Assembly: GCA_947589525.1 (NCBI GenBank)
Contig: CANQAW010000068.1
Location: forward strand, 1 to 8,433
Direction: 5' to 3'
Source of the DNA: Candidatus Gastranaerophilales bacterium
GTDB taxonomy: Bacteria > Cyanobacteriota > Vampirovibrionia > Gastranaerophilales > Gastranaerophilaceae
DNA: 8,433 bases
Shown: positions 1-4,765 of the stretch, one piece after another
Position numbering within the stretch: the first letter of the stretch is position 1
Layout of the letters: each line of letters starts with the position of its first letter
Position numbers and translations under genes: made by a program
The notes under the pieces: generated by a model
What the model was told of the DNA's origin: nothing
Seen by the model: the letters and a program-made list of their open reading frames with translations, nothing else
Database searches by the model: none

Positions 1-70
1 TCCTTAGTTCAGTTGGTAGAACGTCGGTCTCCAAAACCGGATGTCGAGGGTTCGAGTCCTTCAGGGCGCG
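1..70 (+). tRNA. trnW: tRNA-Trp (anticodon CCA), 5' end cut by the window
   Basis: The cloverleaf can be drawn by eye. The D arm is GTTC/GAAC at 10-13 and 22-25. The anticodon stem has loop CTCCAAA with anticodon CCA. The T arm is GAGGG/CCTTC around loop TTCGAGT. The 3' acceptor strand AGGGCGC (63-69) is followed by discriminator G70. Pairing this strand with the window start implies that three 5' bases are missing. No CCA tail is encoded; the sequence continues ATTTT, so CCA must be added by the nucleotidyltransferase. It lies 41 bp before secE, a common bacterial arrangement, and the two are probably co-transcribed from a promoter upstream of the window. Confidence 0.95.
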
Positions 71-111
71 ATTTTAGAAGATAATCGAACAATCGGCAGA
101 GAAAGAAAAAA

Positions 112-324
112 ATGACAGCGGAAAAAGAAAAGAAAAATAACATTAAAGAAGATTTGACAGTTTATTTTAAAGGTGTCAAAGCCGAATGGTCAAAAATTTC
201 TTGGCCTACAAAACAGCAGACAATCGTTGAAACAGGGATTGTTCTTGTTGTTGTAATATTTTTTACCATAGTTGTATATTTAATGGATATCATTTTTAAG
301 GGTCTTTTGGGTCTAATAAAGTAA
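112..324 (+). CDS. secE: Preprotein translocase subunit SecE
   Basis: SecE clamps the two halves of the SecY channel in the inner membrane and is required for Sec-dependent export and membrane insertion. The protein has 70 residues, the short single-span form typical of most bacteria outside the gammaproteobacteria. A charged amphipathic N-terminus (1-24) leads into the conserved EWSKISWPT motif at 25-33, which contacts SecY, and then one hydrophobic membrane helix at about 40-64. The ATG has a purine-rich leader (AGAGAAAG) rather than a full Shine-Dalgarno sequence. It sits between tRNA-Trp and nusG, the standard secE-nusG pair, with an 11-bp gap to nusG. Identity is very secure from motif, size and context. 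Confidence 0.97.
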   Translation: MTAEKEKKNNIKEDLTVYFKGVKAEWSKISWPTKQQTIVETGIVLVVVIFFTIVVYLMDIIFKGLLGLIK

Positions 325-335
325 GGGTTTAGAAA

Positions 336-980
336 ATGGCGAAGAAAAAAGATGACGAACTAAAAGAAGAAATTATTGATAATAACACTTCCGAAGAAAA
401 TACGGAAGAAAATATTTATATCAGTAAAGAAGCCGATCATAAAATAGAAAAAGCACCGAAAAAACGCTGGTATGTTGTTCATACTTATTCGGGATACGAA
501 AACAAAGTTAAAGTCAATCTTGAAAAACGTGTTGAATATATGAACATGGGCGAAAAAATCTTCAGAATTGAAGTTCCTCAAAAAACAATTACTCAGGTGC
601 GCTCGGGTAAAAAAACCAAAAAAGAAGAAAAAATATTTCCGGGTTATGTTTTAGTTGAAATGATAATGGATGATGATTCTTGGTATGTTGTACGACATAC
701 GGCGGGAGTCACAAAATTTGTCGGAACGGCTAAAAAACCTATTCCCGCCAAAGACTCGGAAATCAAAAAAATTATTCACAGAGGTCAACAAACTACTGCA
801 AAAATTGAACTTGATGTCAAAGTCGGCGACAAAGTCAGAATTGTATCCGGCCCGTTTGCCGAATTTATCGGAGATATTACCGAAGTTTATCCCGATAAAT
901 CAAAACTTAGAGCAATGGTTTCAATCTTTGGTCGTGAAACCCCTGTTGAATTAGAATACAAACAAATCCAGAAAGTATAA
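336..980 (+). CDS. nusG: Transcription termination/antitermination factor NusG
   Basis: NusG binds the RNA polymerase clamp through its NGN domain and uses its KOW domain to contact Rho or ribosomal protein S10, coupling transcription to translation. The protein has 214 residues. Residues 1-42 form an acidic, low-complexity extension (many D, E, N and K), longer than in the E. coli protein. The NGN domain starts at KRWYVVHTYSGYENKV (43-58) and includes FPGYVLVEM (101-109). The C-terminal KOW domain covers about 163-214 and begins VGDKVRIVSGPFAEFIGD. The start has AAGGG at 323-327, eight bases before the ATG. It probably shares a transcript with secE. The downstream rplK is separated by an unusual 273-bp gap. 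Confidence 0.97.
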   Translation: MAKKKDDELKEEIIDNNTSEENTEENIYISKEADHKIEKAPKKRWYVVHTYSGYENKVKVNLEKRVEYMNMGEKIFRIEVPQKTITQVRSGKKTKKEEKIFPGYVLVEMIMDDDSWYVVRHTAGVTKFVGTAKKPIPAKDSEIKKIIHRGQQTTAKIELDVKVGDKVRIVSGPFAEFIGDITEVYPDKSKLRAMVSIFGRETPVELEYKQIQKV

Positions 981-984
981 CAGT

Positions 985-1017
985 GTGCGAAGGGCGCACG
1001 GGAAGGCGGCGAGCCTT
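985..1017 (+). other. Two adjacent 15-nt hairpins after nusG
   Basis: GTGCG (985-989) pairs with CGCAC (995-999) around loop AAGGG. AAGGC (1003-1007) pairs with GCCTT (1013-1017) around loop GGCGA. The second stem can be extended by GG 1001-1002 with CC 1019-1020 across one bulged A. No T-tract follows either stem, so they do not look like intrinsic terminators. A third hairpin of the same size is at 1147-1161 (CTTGC/GCAAG). Confidence 0.6.
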
Positions 1018-1078
1018 ACCGAAAGCCCGCAGACCGTTCTATGGCAACGTAGGATAATCGAGGTTGCGAGGCGACAAA

Positions 1079-1104
1079 GCCGAGCAGAGCCGAGCAGAAC
1101 CGAG
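1079..1104 (+). repeat. Short 10-bp tandem repeat, about 2.6 copies
   Basis: GCCGAGCAGA occurs at 1079-1088 and again at 1089-1098 without change. A partial copy, ACCGAG, follows at 1099-1104 with one substitution. It lies inside the GC-rich island. Copy number may vary between strains by slippage. Confidence 0.75.
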
Positions 1105-1207
1105 ATACCCACAGGAGCAAAAGGCGCAAAGCCAGAGTGAAGCGAGCTTGCGGTCAGCAAGAGCGAAGCACAATAAAAAACAAAACACAACATAAAAAGT
1201 GCAAACA

Positions 1208-1239
1208 GTGGAAGGATTAAACAAATCCGCAATTACCAC
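1208..1239 (+). promoter_or_regulatory. Predicted ribosomal protein L1 operator in the rplK leader
   Basis: Lower stem GTGG (1208-1211) pairs with CCAC (1236-1239). Upper stem GGATT (1214-1218) pairs with AATCC (1224-1228) around loop AAACA. The two stems are separated by a 2-nt/7-nt asymmetric internal loop, AA against GCAATTA. L1 is known to repress its own operon by binding mRNA that mimics its 23S rRNA site, which has two helices flanking an asymmetric loop. The primary sequence GTGGAAGG...CCG..ATTACCAC closely resembles the second site at 1697-1733. It ends three nucleotides before the rplK AGGAG, so bound L1 would be expected to block initiation. Assignment is by structure and context, not by a covariance search. 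Confidence 0.68.
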
Positions 1240-1253
1240 GAAAGGAGAATAAA

Positions 1254-1691
1254 ATGGCACCAAAATCAAACAAAAAAATTACCGGCAAAATTAAACTTCA
1301 AATTGAAGCCGGAAAGGCAAATCCGTCACCGCCCGTAGGTCCCGCATTAGGTCAAAAAGGCGTAAACATTATGGATTTTTGCAAACAGTTCAATGAAAGA
1401 ACTGCTTCACAAGCGGGTTACATTATTCCCGTTGTAATTGATGTATACGAAGACAGAAGCTTTGATTTCGTTGTTAAATCACCGCCGGCAGCAGTTTTAA
1501 TTAAAAAGGAATTAAATCTTCCGAAAGGTTCTTCCGTTCCGAACAAAACAAAAGTTGCACAAATTACTCAAGAACAACTTGAAAAAATTGCAAAAATCAA
1601 AATGAATGACTTAAACGCAACCACTCTTGAAGCTGCCGTTGAAATGATTAAAGGCACGGCGCGCGCAATGGGTGTAACGGTTGCACAATAG
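1254..1691 (+). CDS. rplK: Large ribosomal subunit protein uL11 (L11)
   Basis: L11 forms part of the GTPase-associated centre of the 50S subunit, binding 23S rRNA near the L7/L12 stalk base; it is needed for RelA-dependent stringent response in species that have it. The protein has 145 residues, close to the usual 141. The N-terminal domain carries the conserved proline-rich segment PSPPVGPALGQKGVNI (24-39). The C-terminal rRNA-binding domain (about 75-145) includes VAQITQEQLEKIAKIKMNDL and ends in the typical EMIKGTARAMGV. AGGAG at 1243-1247, six bases before the ATG, fixes the start. It is followed by rplA after a 55-bp spacer holding a second L1 operator. The island at 981-1170 lies in its leader. 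Confidence 0.98.
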   Translation: MAPKSNKKITGKIKLQIEAGKANPSPPVGPALGQKGVNIMDFCKQFNERTASQAGYIIPVVIDVYEDRSFDFVVKSPPAAVLIKKELNLPKGSSVPNKTKVAQITQEQLEKIAKIKMNDLNATTLEAAVEMIKGTARAMGVTVAQ

Positions 1692-1696
1692 TTAAG

Positions 1697-1733
1697 GTGG
1701 GAGGCAAATATCAAAATTTGCCGTTAATACCAA
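1697..1733 (+). promoter_or_regulatory. Predicted ribosomal protein L1 operator between rplK and rplA
   Basis: Upper stem GGCAAAT (1703-1709) pairs perfectly with ATTTGCC (1716-1722) around loop ATCAAA. Lower stem TGG (1698-1700) pairs with CCA (1730-1732). Between them is the same 2-nt/7-nt asymmetric loop as in the rplK leader, here GA against GTTAATA. The 5' strand GTGGGAGG (1697-1704) differs from the upstream site by one base. An alternative lower register pairs GGT 1696-1698 with ACC 1729-1731. AAGGAG of rplA begins at 1735, so L1 binding here would be expected to block rplA translation directly. The pattern fits the known autogenous L1 sites in rplKA mRNAs. Confidence 0.75.
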
Positions 1734-1746
1734 TAAGGAGAAAGAA

Positions 1747-2472
1747 ATGTCTAAATTAACAAAAAAACAAAAGAAAATAAATGAAATGATGGAAGGTTTT
1801 GTTCAACCATCAACAGCTCTTGAAGCCATTAAAAAACTTCAAGAGGTTGCAAGCGCAACATCAAAATTTGATGAAACCCTTGAATGCCATATGCGCCTTG
1901 GAATTGATGTTAAACATGCCGATCAGCAAATTCGTTCAACCACCGTATTACCTGCGGGTCTTGGTAAAGAAGTCAGAGTTTGCGTTATAGCAAAAGCGGA
2001 TTTAGTTCCTGCCGCAAAAGAAGCAGGCGCTAACGAAGCGGGAAGCGAAGAAATTATTGAAAAAATTCAAAACGGTTGGTTTGAATTTGATACATTAATT
2101 GCAACACCTGATATGATGCCTAAACTTGGTAAATTAGGTAAAGTTTTAGGTCCTAAAGGTTTAATGCCTAACCCCAAAACAGGCACCGTTACAACAGACG
2201 TTGCAAAAGCCGTAAAAGATGCTAAAGCAGGTAAAGTTGAATTTCGTGCGGATAAACAAGGTATGATTCACGTACCTCTTGGAAAAATGAGATTTTCGGC
2301 TGATGATTTAATTAAAAACTTTGCAACTCTTGCAGATGCCGTTTTAAAGGCAAAACCGTCAAGCGCTAAAGGTACTTATTTAAAATCGATATATTTATCA
2401 ACTACAATGGGTCCGGGCATCAAACTGGATGCTAAAAATACACCTGCTGAAGTTAAAGAATATGTCGGCTAA
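1747..2472 (+). CDS. rplA: Large ribosomal subunit protein uL1 (L1)
   Basis: L1 forms the mobile stalk near the ribosomal E site and also acts as translational repressor of its own operon. The protein has 241 residues, near the family norm of about 230. The signature region IATPDMMPKLGKLGKVLGPK (118-137), continuing to GLMPNPKTGTV (138-148), is intact. The C-terminal rRNA-binding part carries STTMGPGIK (218-226). AAGGAG at 1735-1740, six bases before the ATG, supports the start. The two predicted L1 operators upstream are its likely binding targets. The gene is followed at once by a strong terminator and not by rplJ-rplL. Its last 11 bases overlap the candidate start of the GtrA-family gene. 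Confidence 0.98.
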   Translation: MSKLTKKQKKINEMMEGFVQPSTALEAIKKLQEVASATSKFDETLECHMRLGIDVKHADQQIRSTTVLPAGLGKEVRVCVIAKADLVPAAKEAGANEAGSEEIIEKIQNGWFEFDTLIATPDMMPKLGKLGKVLGPKGLMPNPKTGTVTTDVAKAVKDAKAGKVEFRADKQGMIHVPLGKMRFSADDLIKNFATLADAVLKAKPSSAKGTYLKSIYLSTTMGPGIKLDAKNTPAEVKEYVG

Positions 2473-2944
2473 AATTAAAAATATAACCAAAAAAACACAG
2501 CTCTTAAAAAAAACAAGAGCTGTGTTTTCCAATTATTTTCACTACATTCATAAAAGATTTTTATGGGGAATTTTTAAAAAAATTGATGAAAAGTTTTTTA
2601 AATTCCTTTGTGTCGGACTTTTAAACACAATAGTAAGTTATATTATCTATGCCTTTTTTATAACTATAGGGCTAAAAGCAGATATTGCTTTATTTTTACA
2701 ATATATCTTAGGAGTTTTGTGGAATTTTAAAACAACCGGAACAATTGTTTTTAAAAACAAAAACAATAAGTTAATATTTAAATTTATAGCAAGTTATATA
2801 TTAACATATTTTCTAAACAGATTTTTGTTAAATATTCTGATTTATAATGTCTCTTTAAATGAATATGTTGCTCAAGCAATACTGGTTTTACCCATTGCAA
2901 TTGTTTCTTTTTTGATTTTAAAATTTTTTGTTTTTGTGAAATGA
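2462..2944 (+). CDS. GtrA/DPMS-like family membrane protein
   Basis: GtrA-family proteins are small four-helix membrane proteins thought to flip polyprenyl-linked sugars or otherwise support glycan assembly. From ATG 2462 the protein has 160 residues. A basic, polar N-terminus (1-44) precedes four hydrophobic segments at about 46-68, 72-96, 104-128 and 134-158. Family hallmarks are FLCVGLLNTIVSYIIYAFF in helix 1, GVLWNF...IVFKNK after helix 2, and the terminal SFLILKFFVFVK. The start is uncertain: ATG 2462 overlaps rplA by 11 bp, has only a weak ribosome site and forces translation through the terminator hairpin. GTG 2522 would give 140 residues, nearer family size, but also lacks a good ribosome site. 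GC is only about 22% over 2641-2880. The glycan it serves is unknown. Confidence 0.82.
   Translation: MSAKIKNITKKTQLLKKTRAVFSNYFHYIHKRFLWGIFKKIDEKFFKFLCVGLLNTIVSYIIYAFFITIGLKADIALFLQYILGVLWNFKTTGTIVFKNKNNKLIFKFIASYILTYFLNRFLLNILIYNVSLNEYVAQAILVLPIAIVSFLILKFFVFVK
2492..2528 (+). terminator. Intrinsic terminator of the secE-nusG-rplKA block
   Basis: A perfect 14-bp stem joins 2492-2505 to 2515-2528, with core ACACAGCTCTT against AAGAGCTGTGT and a 9-nt A-rich loop. The 3' arm ends in TTTT, followed by CC and then AATTATTTT, so the U-tract is short. The 5' flank is A-rich, so the same hairpin has a good T-tract on the opposite strand and may work in both directions. It begins 19 bp after the rplA stop codon. 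It lies within codons 11-23 of the downstream frame if that gene starts at 2462. Confidence 0.85.
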
Positions 2945-2961
2945 AATATTTTTGATAGAAT
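2934..2961 (+). promoter_or_regulatory. Possible sigma-70-type promoter, leaderless arrangement
   Basis: TTGTGA (2934-2939, 4/6 to TTGACA) lies 16 bp from TAGAAT (2956-2961, 5/6 to TATAAT). The -10 box ends six bases before the ATG at 2968, so transcription would start at or next to the start codon. No Shine-Dalgarno sequence precedes that ATG, which fits a leaderless mRNA. In such AT-rich DNA the match may be chance. Confidence 0.35.
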
Positions 2962-2967
2962 TAGTTT

Positions 2968-3555
2968 ATGGAAAATGCGAATAAAAAAATTAAATTTGAC
3001 CCCGGGTTTGCGCCTTTAGTGATTAATTCTTTAGGTGCAGTCGGATATATGTATTACATGTTTAGTTCTTTACCAAATAACAAAATAAAAAAACTTAATT
3101 TTAATACAATTTCTCCAAAACTTGAAAAAAACCTTGAAATAAATACTTCCTTTTATTTGGGCTGTTTAATGTGGGCAAGTTATATTTCAAATTTTGAAAA
3201 TTACGAGATAGAAGGAAATCAGCTTTTGGGGGAAGATGCCAAAGAAGAAGAATATACGGGAGAGCTTGATTTTTTAATTGATTTTACGGAAAACAAATAT
3301 CCCAGAGACGTTAAATACTACCAAAATAAAATATACACTCCTGACAGCCGTTTTATTGCAATATTAAAAACATACAGAGAATTTCTTGTTATAAACAAAG
3401 GATTTTGCGCATGTTCCAATACAAACGAAATTATGCTTCCGAAAAATTTAAAAACTCCCTCAAACACAGGTATATTAAAAGAAAAAATATATAATGCAAT
3501 CGAAAACAAAGATTTAACACTGCTTTTAAAAGACTACAATTTATTATTCGGCTAA
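2968..3555 (+). CDS. Hypothetical protein of 195 residues
   Basis: I do not recognise a family. The frame is open for 195 codons and the protein looks real: balanced composition, alternating polar and hydrophobic segments, and GC and codon use more like the neighbouring core genes than like the AT-rich gtrA. A moderately hydrophobic stretch at about 13-35 (FAPLVINSLGAVGYMYYMFS) could be a buried helix; it follows a lysine-containing N-terminus but has no clear signal-peptidase site. Residues 75-105 are acidic. A Cys-containing segment, GFCACSN, lies near residue 150. There is no clear ribosome-binding site. It follows gtrA by 23 bp and overlaps the convergent ylxR-like gene by 12 bp. It may be lineage-restricted. 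Confidence 0.7.
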   Translation: MENANKKIKFDPGFAPLVINSLGAVGYMYYMFSSLPNNKIKKLNFNTISPKLEKNLEINTSFYLGCLMWASYISNFENYEIEGNQLLGEDAKEEEYTGELDFLIDFTENKYPRDVKYYQNKIYTPDSRFIAILKTYREFLVINKGFCACSNTNEIMLPKNLKTPSNTGILKEKIYNAIENKDLTLLLKDYNLLFG

Positions 3556-3804
3556 TTTTCTTAATTCCTGTTCAATTCTTGAAATTTCCTCGAAATTATT
3601 TGTTTTAAGAACATTTTTCAGTCTTTTTTTCTTAATCAGGTTTTCAATACATTCGCTGTTTTTGCAAACATAAGCGCTTCTTCCGAGCTCATTTGTTTTC
3701 GGATTAATTTTAAGCTCGCCTGTCTGCAGTTTTGTTATTTTGATTAATTCAACCCTGTCTGTTATTTTACCGCAGCTTTGACATTTTCTTTTTATCTCTT
3801 TCAT
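3544..3804 (-). CDS. ylxR: YlxR/RnpM-like (DUF448) RNA-binding protein
   Basis: YlxR-family proteins are small basic RNA-binding proteins; the B. subtilis member (RnpM) binds the RNase P RNA and modulates RNase P. The protein has 86 residues, the usual size. It shows the family pattern: N-terminal KRKCQSCGK, then ELIKITK, a LKINPKTNELGRSAYVC block (31-47) matching the GRGAYvC signature, and a basic helix KKKRLKN. Cys 8, 11, 47 and 52 could bind a metal, which is inference. The ATG overlaps the methyltransferase stop by one base (TAATG), and AGGAAA precedes it, so the two are translationally coupled. The family normally sits between nusA and infB; here it does not. Its 3' end overlaps the convergent hypothetical gene by 12 bp. 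Confidence 0.82.
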   Translation of the reverse strand: MKEIKRKCQSCGKITDRVELIKITKLQTGELKINPKTNELGRSAYVCKNSECIENLIKKKRLKNVLKTNNFEEISRIEQELRKLAE

Positions 3805-4670
3805 TATTTTCCTGCCTTGATAAGAGCTGTTTTTGTCTCAACGCAGATTTCCTTGTTTGAAAGCGCTTGTTGAATTTCAGAAATATAATTATTCACTTTT
3901 TTTTCATCAAAGTAATCCAAAAATCTTTCTTTCATGGTTTTTTGATTTGGTGCGGGAGGAGTTGTAAACCAAAGTAAAACAGAATCTTTTTGAGCAGTAT
4001 ATGTCGAAGAAACTACTTTGATGTTAAGGTCAATATCAGAAAAACCTGCTGTTTCAATATTTTTCTTTAAACTGTCCGCATCAAAATTAACCAAAGGGTC
4101 ATCACTTCGGCTCATAAATTCATCCTCGGCACGTTTAAATTCGTCGTAATCCGTTATTTCTTCTTTAGATGTAAGCTCGTTATATCTTGTATTTTGAGAT
4201 ATTATAGGTTCAAAAGCGCAATAATATCCTCTCTGTTTTAAAACTCTGTACAACTCGCAAAATGCGCTTTGTTTATCTAAAACATGAACCAAAACGGAAC
4301 GTGTCAGAGCTCTGTCTAAATAATTATCCTTCAGCTTAATATCGCATATATCGGATTTAAGAAAACTTACTTTGCTTGATATATTTGTACTGTCAAGAAT
4401 TTTTTTGCATTCATCCAAGCAATCCTGAAATTTATCGGAAAAAATAAGCTCAACTTTGTCTTCAAATTTGTCCAGCACACCAAAACCCAATAATCCCGAA
4501 CCGCAGCCGAAATCTGCAATTATCTGATTTTCTTTCAAATCGGCAAGATTTAAAACTTCATCTCTTATTGCGCTTAGCCAAAGCAGGGTCTGTTTTAATT
4601 GTTGTTCGTCCATGTAAGCAAACCTTGCGGATTTTAACCATTCTGTCCAATTTTTACAAATATTGCTCAT
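3804..4670 (-). CDS. Class I SAM-dependent methyltransferase, substrate unknown
   Basis: The protein has 288 residues with a Rossmann-type methyltransferase core. Motif I is IIADFGCGSG (50-59), the SAM-binding glycine loop. An acidic residue follows strand 2 (ELIFSDKF, D79), and KSDICDI (106-111) fits the adenine-contacting strand. Motif IV-like DNYLDRALTRSVLVHV (115-130) leads to YRVLKQRGYYCAFEP, the typical Methyltransf_11/25 layout. Residues 160-288 are an extra C-terminal part that may define the substrate. A strong GGAGG lies a few bases before the ATG. It is the first gene of a two-gene unit with the ylxR-like gene and is divergent from the GGDEF gene. The pairing hints at an RNA or translation-related target, but the fold alone does not show it. 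Confidence 0.88.
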   Translation of the reverse strand: MSNICKNWTEWLKSARFAYMDEQQLKQTLLWLSAIRDEVLNLADLKENQIIADFGCGSGLLGFGVLDKFEDKVELIFSDKFQDCLDECKKILDSTNISSKVSFLKSDICDIKLKDNYLDRALTRSVLVHVLDKQSAFCELYRVLKQRGYYCAFEPIISQNTRYNELTSKEEITDYDEFKRAEDEFMSRSDDPLVNFDADSLKKNIETAGFSDIDLNIKVVSSTYTAQKDSVLLWFTTPPAPNQKTMKERFLDYFDEKKVNNYISEIQQALSNKEICVETKTALIKAGK

Positions 4671-4730
4671 TTTTCCTCCAAAAGTAGTATTTAAAAAGGT
4701 TGGATATGTTTTTTTATTTTTTTAACATTT

Positions 4731-4736
4731 ATAATT
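4731..4736 (+). promoter_or_regulatory. Consensus -10 box (TATAAT) upstream of the GGDEF gene
   Basis: A perfect TATAAT lies in the 95-bp divergent spacer, which would place a start near 4743 and a leader of about 23 nt before ATG 4766. No good -35 hexamer is found at 16-18 bp, and the flanking DNA is very AT-rich, so chance occurrence is possible. I could not assign a convincing promoter for the divergent methyltransferase in the same spacer. Confidence 0.35.
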
Positions 4737-4765
4737 TAAATATCAGGTAGTTGGTTTTTTATACT

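Larger units (their letters stand above)
981..1170. other. GC-rich, hairpin-rich non-coding island between nusG and rplK
   Basis: Counting bases gives about 114 G+C in 190 (60%), against roughly a third in the surrounding genes, with a sharp switch to A-rich sequence at 1171. It contains at least three compact hairpins with 5-bp stems and 5-nt loops (985-999, 1003-1017, 1147-1161). It also holds a short tandem repeat and repeated words such as GCGAG, GCGAAG and CCGAG. No plausible protein is encoded: the open frames on the minus strand give unconvincing Cys/Leu/Ser-rich translations, have no homology I recognise, and overlap nusG or the rplK start. Options are a dispersed intergenic repeat, a structured leader or processing element for the rplKA transcript, or a small RNA. 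I cannot choose between them from one copy. Confidence 0.7.

Noticed and set aside
360..581. Minus-strand open frame inside nusG
   Set aside because: It is a Phe/Asn-rich shadow of the Lys/Glu-rich nusG coding strand.
670..954. Plus-strand open frame inside nusG
   Set aside because: It lies wholly within the well-conserved NusG frame and shows no independent signals.
985..1017. Hairpins after nusG as a terminator
   Set aside because: No T-tract follows either stem; the next bases are ACCGAAAG.
951..1269. Two overlapping open frames on the minus strand across the nusG-rplK gap
   Set aside because: Their translations are Leu/Cys/Ser-rich with no recognisable domain, they overlap nusG or the rplK start, and they exist because the GC-rich island lacks stop codons.
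2429..2461. Earlier ATG at 2429 for the GtrA-family gene
   Set aside because: It is deep within rplA, has no ribosome site and adds residues unlike the family; 2462 or 2522 are better.
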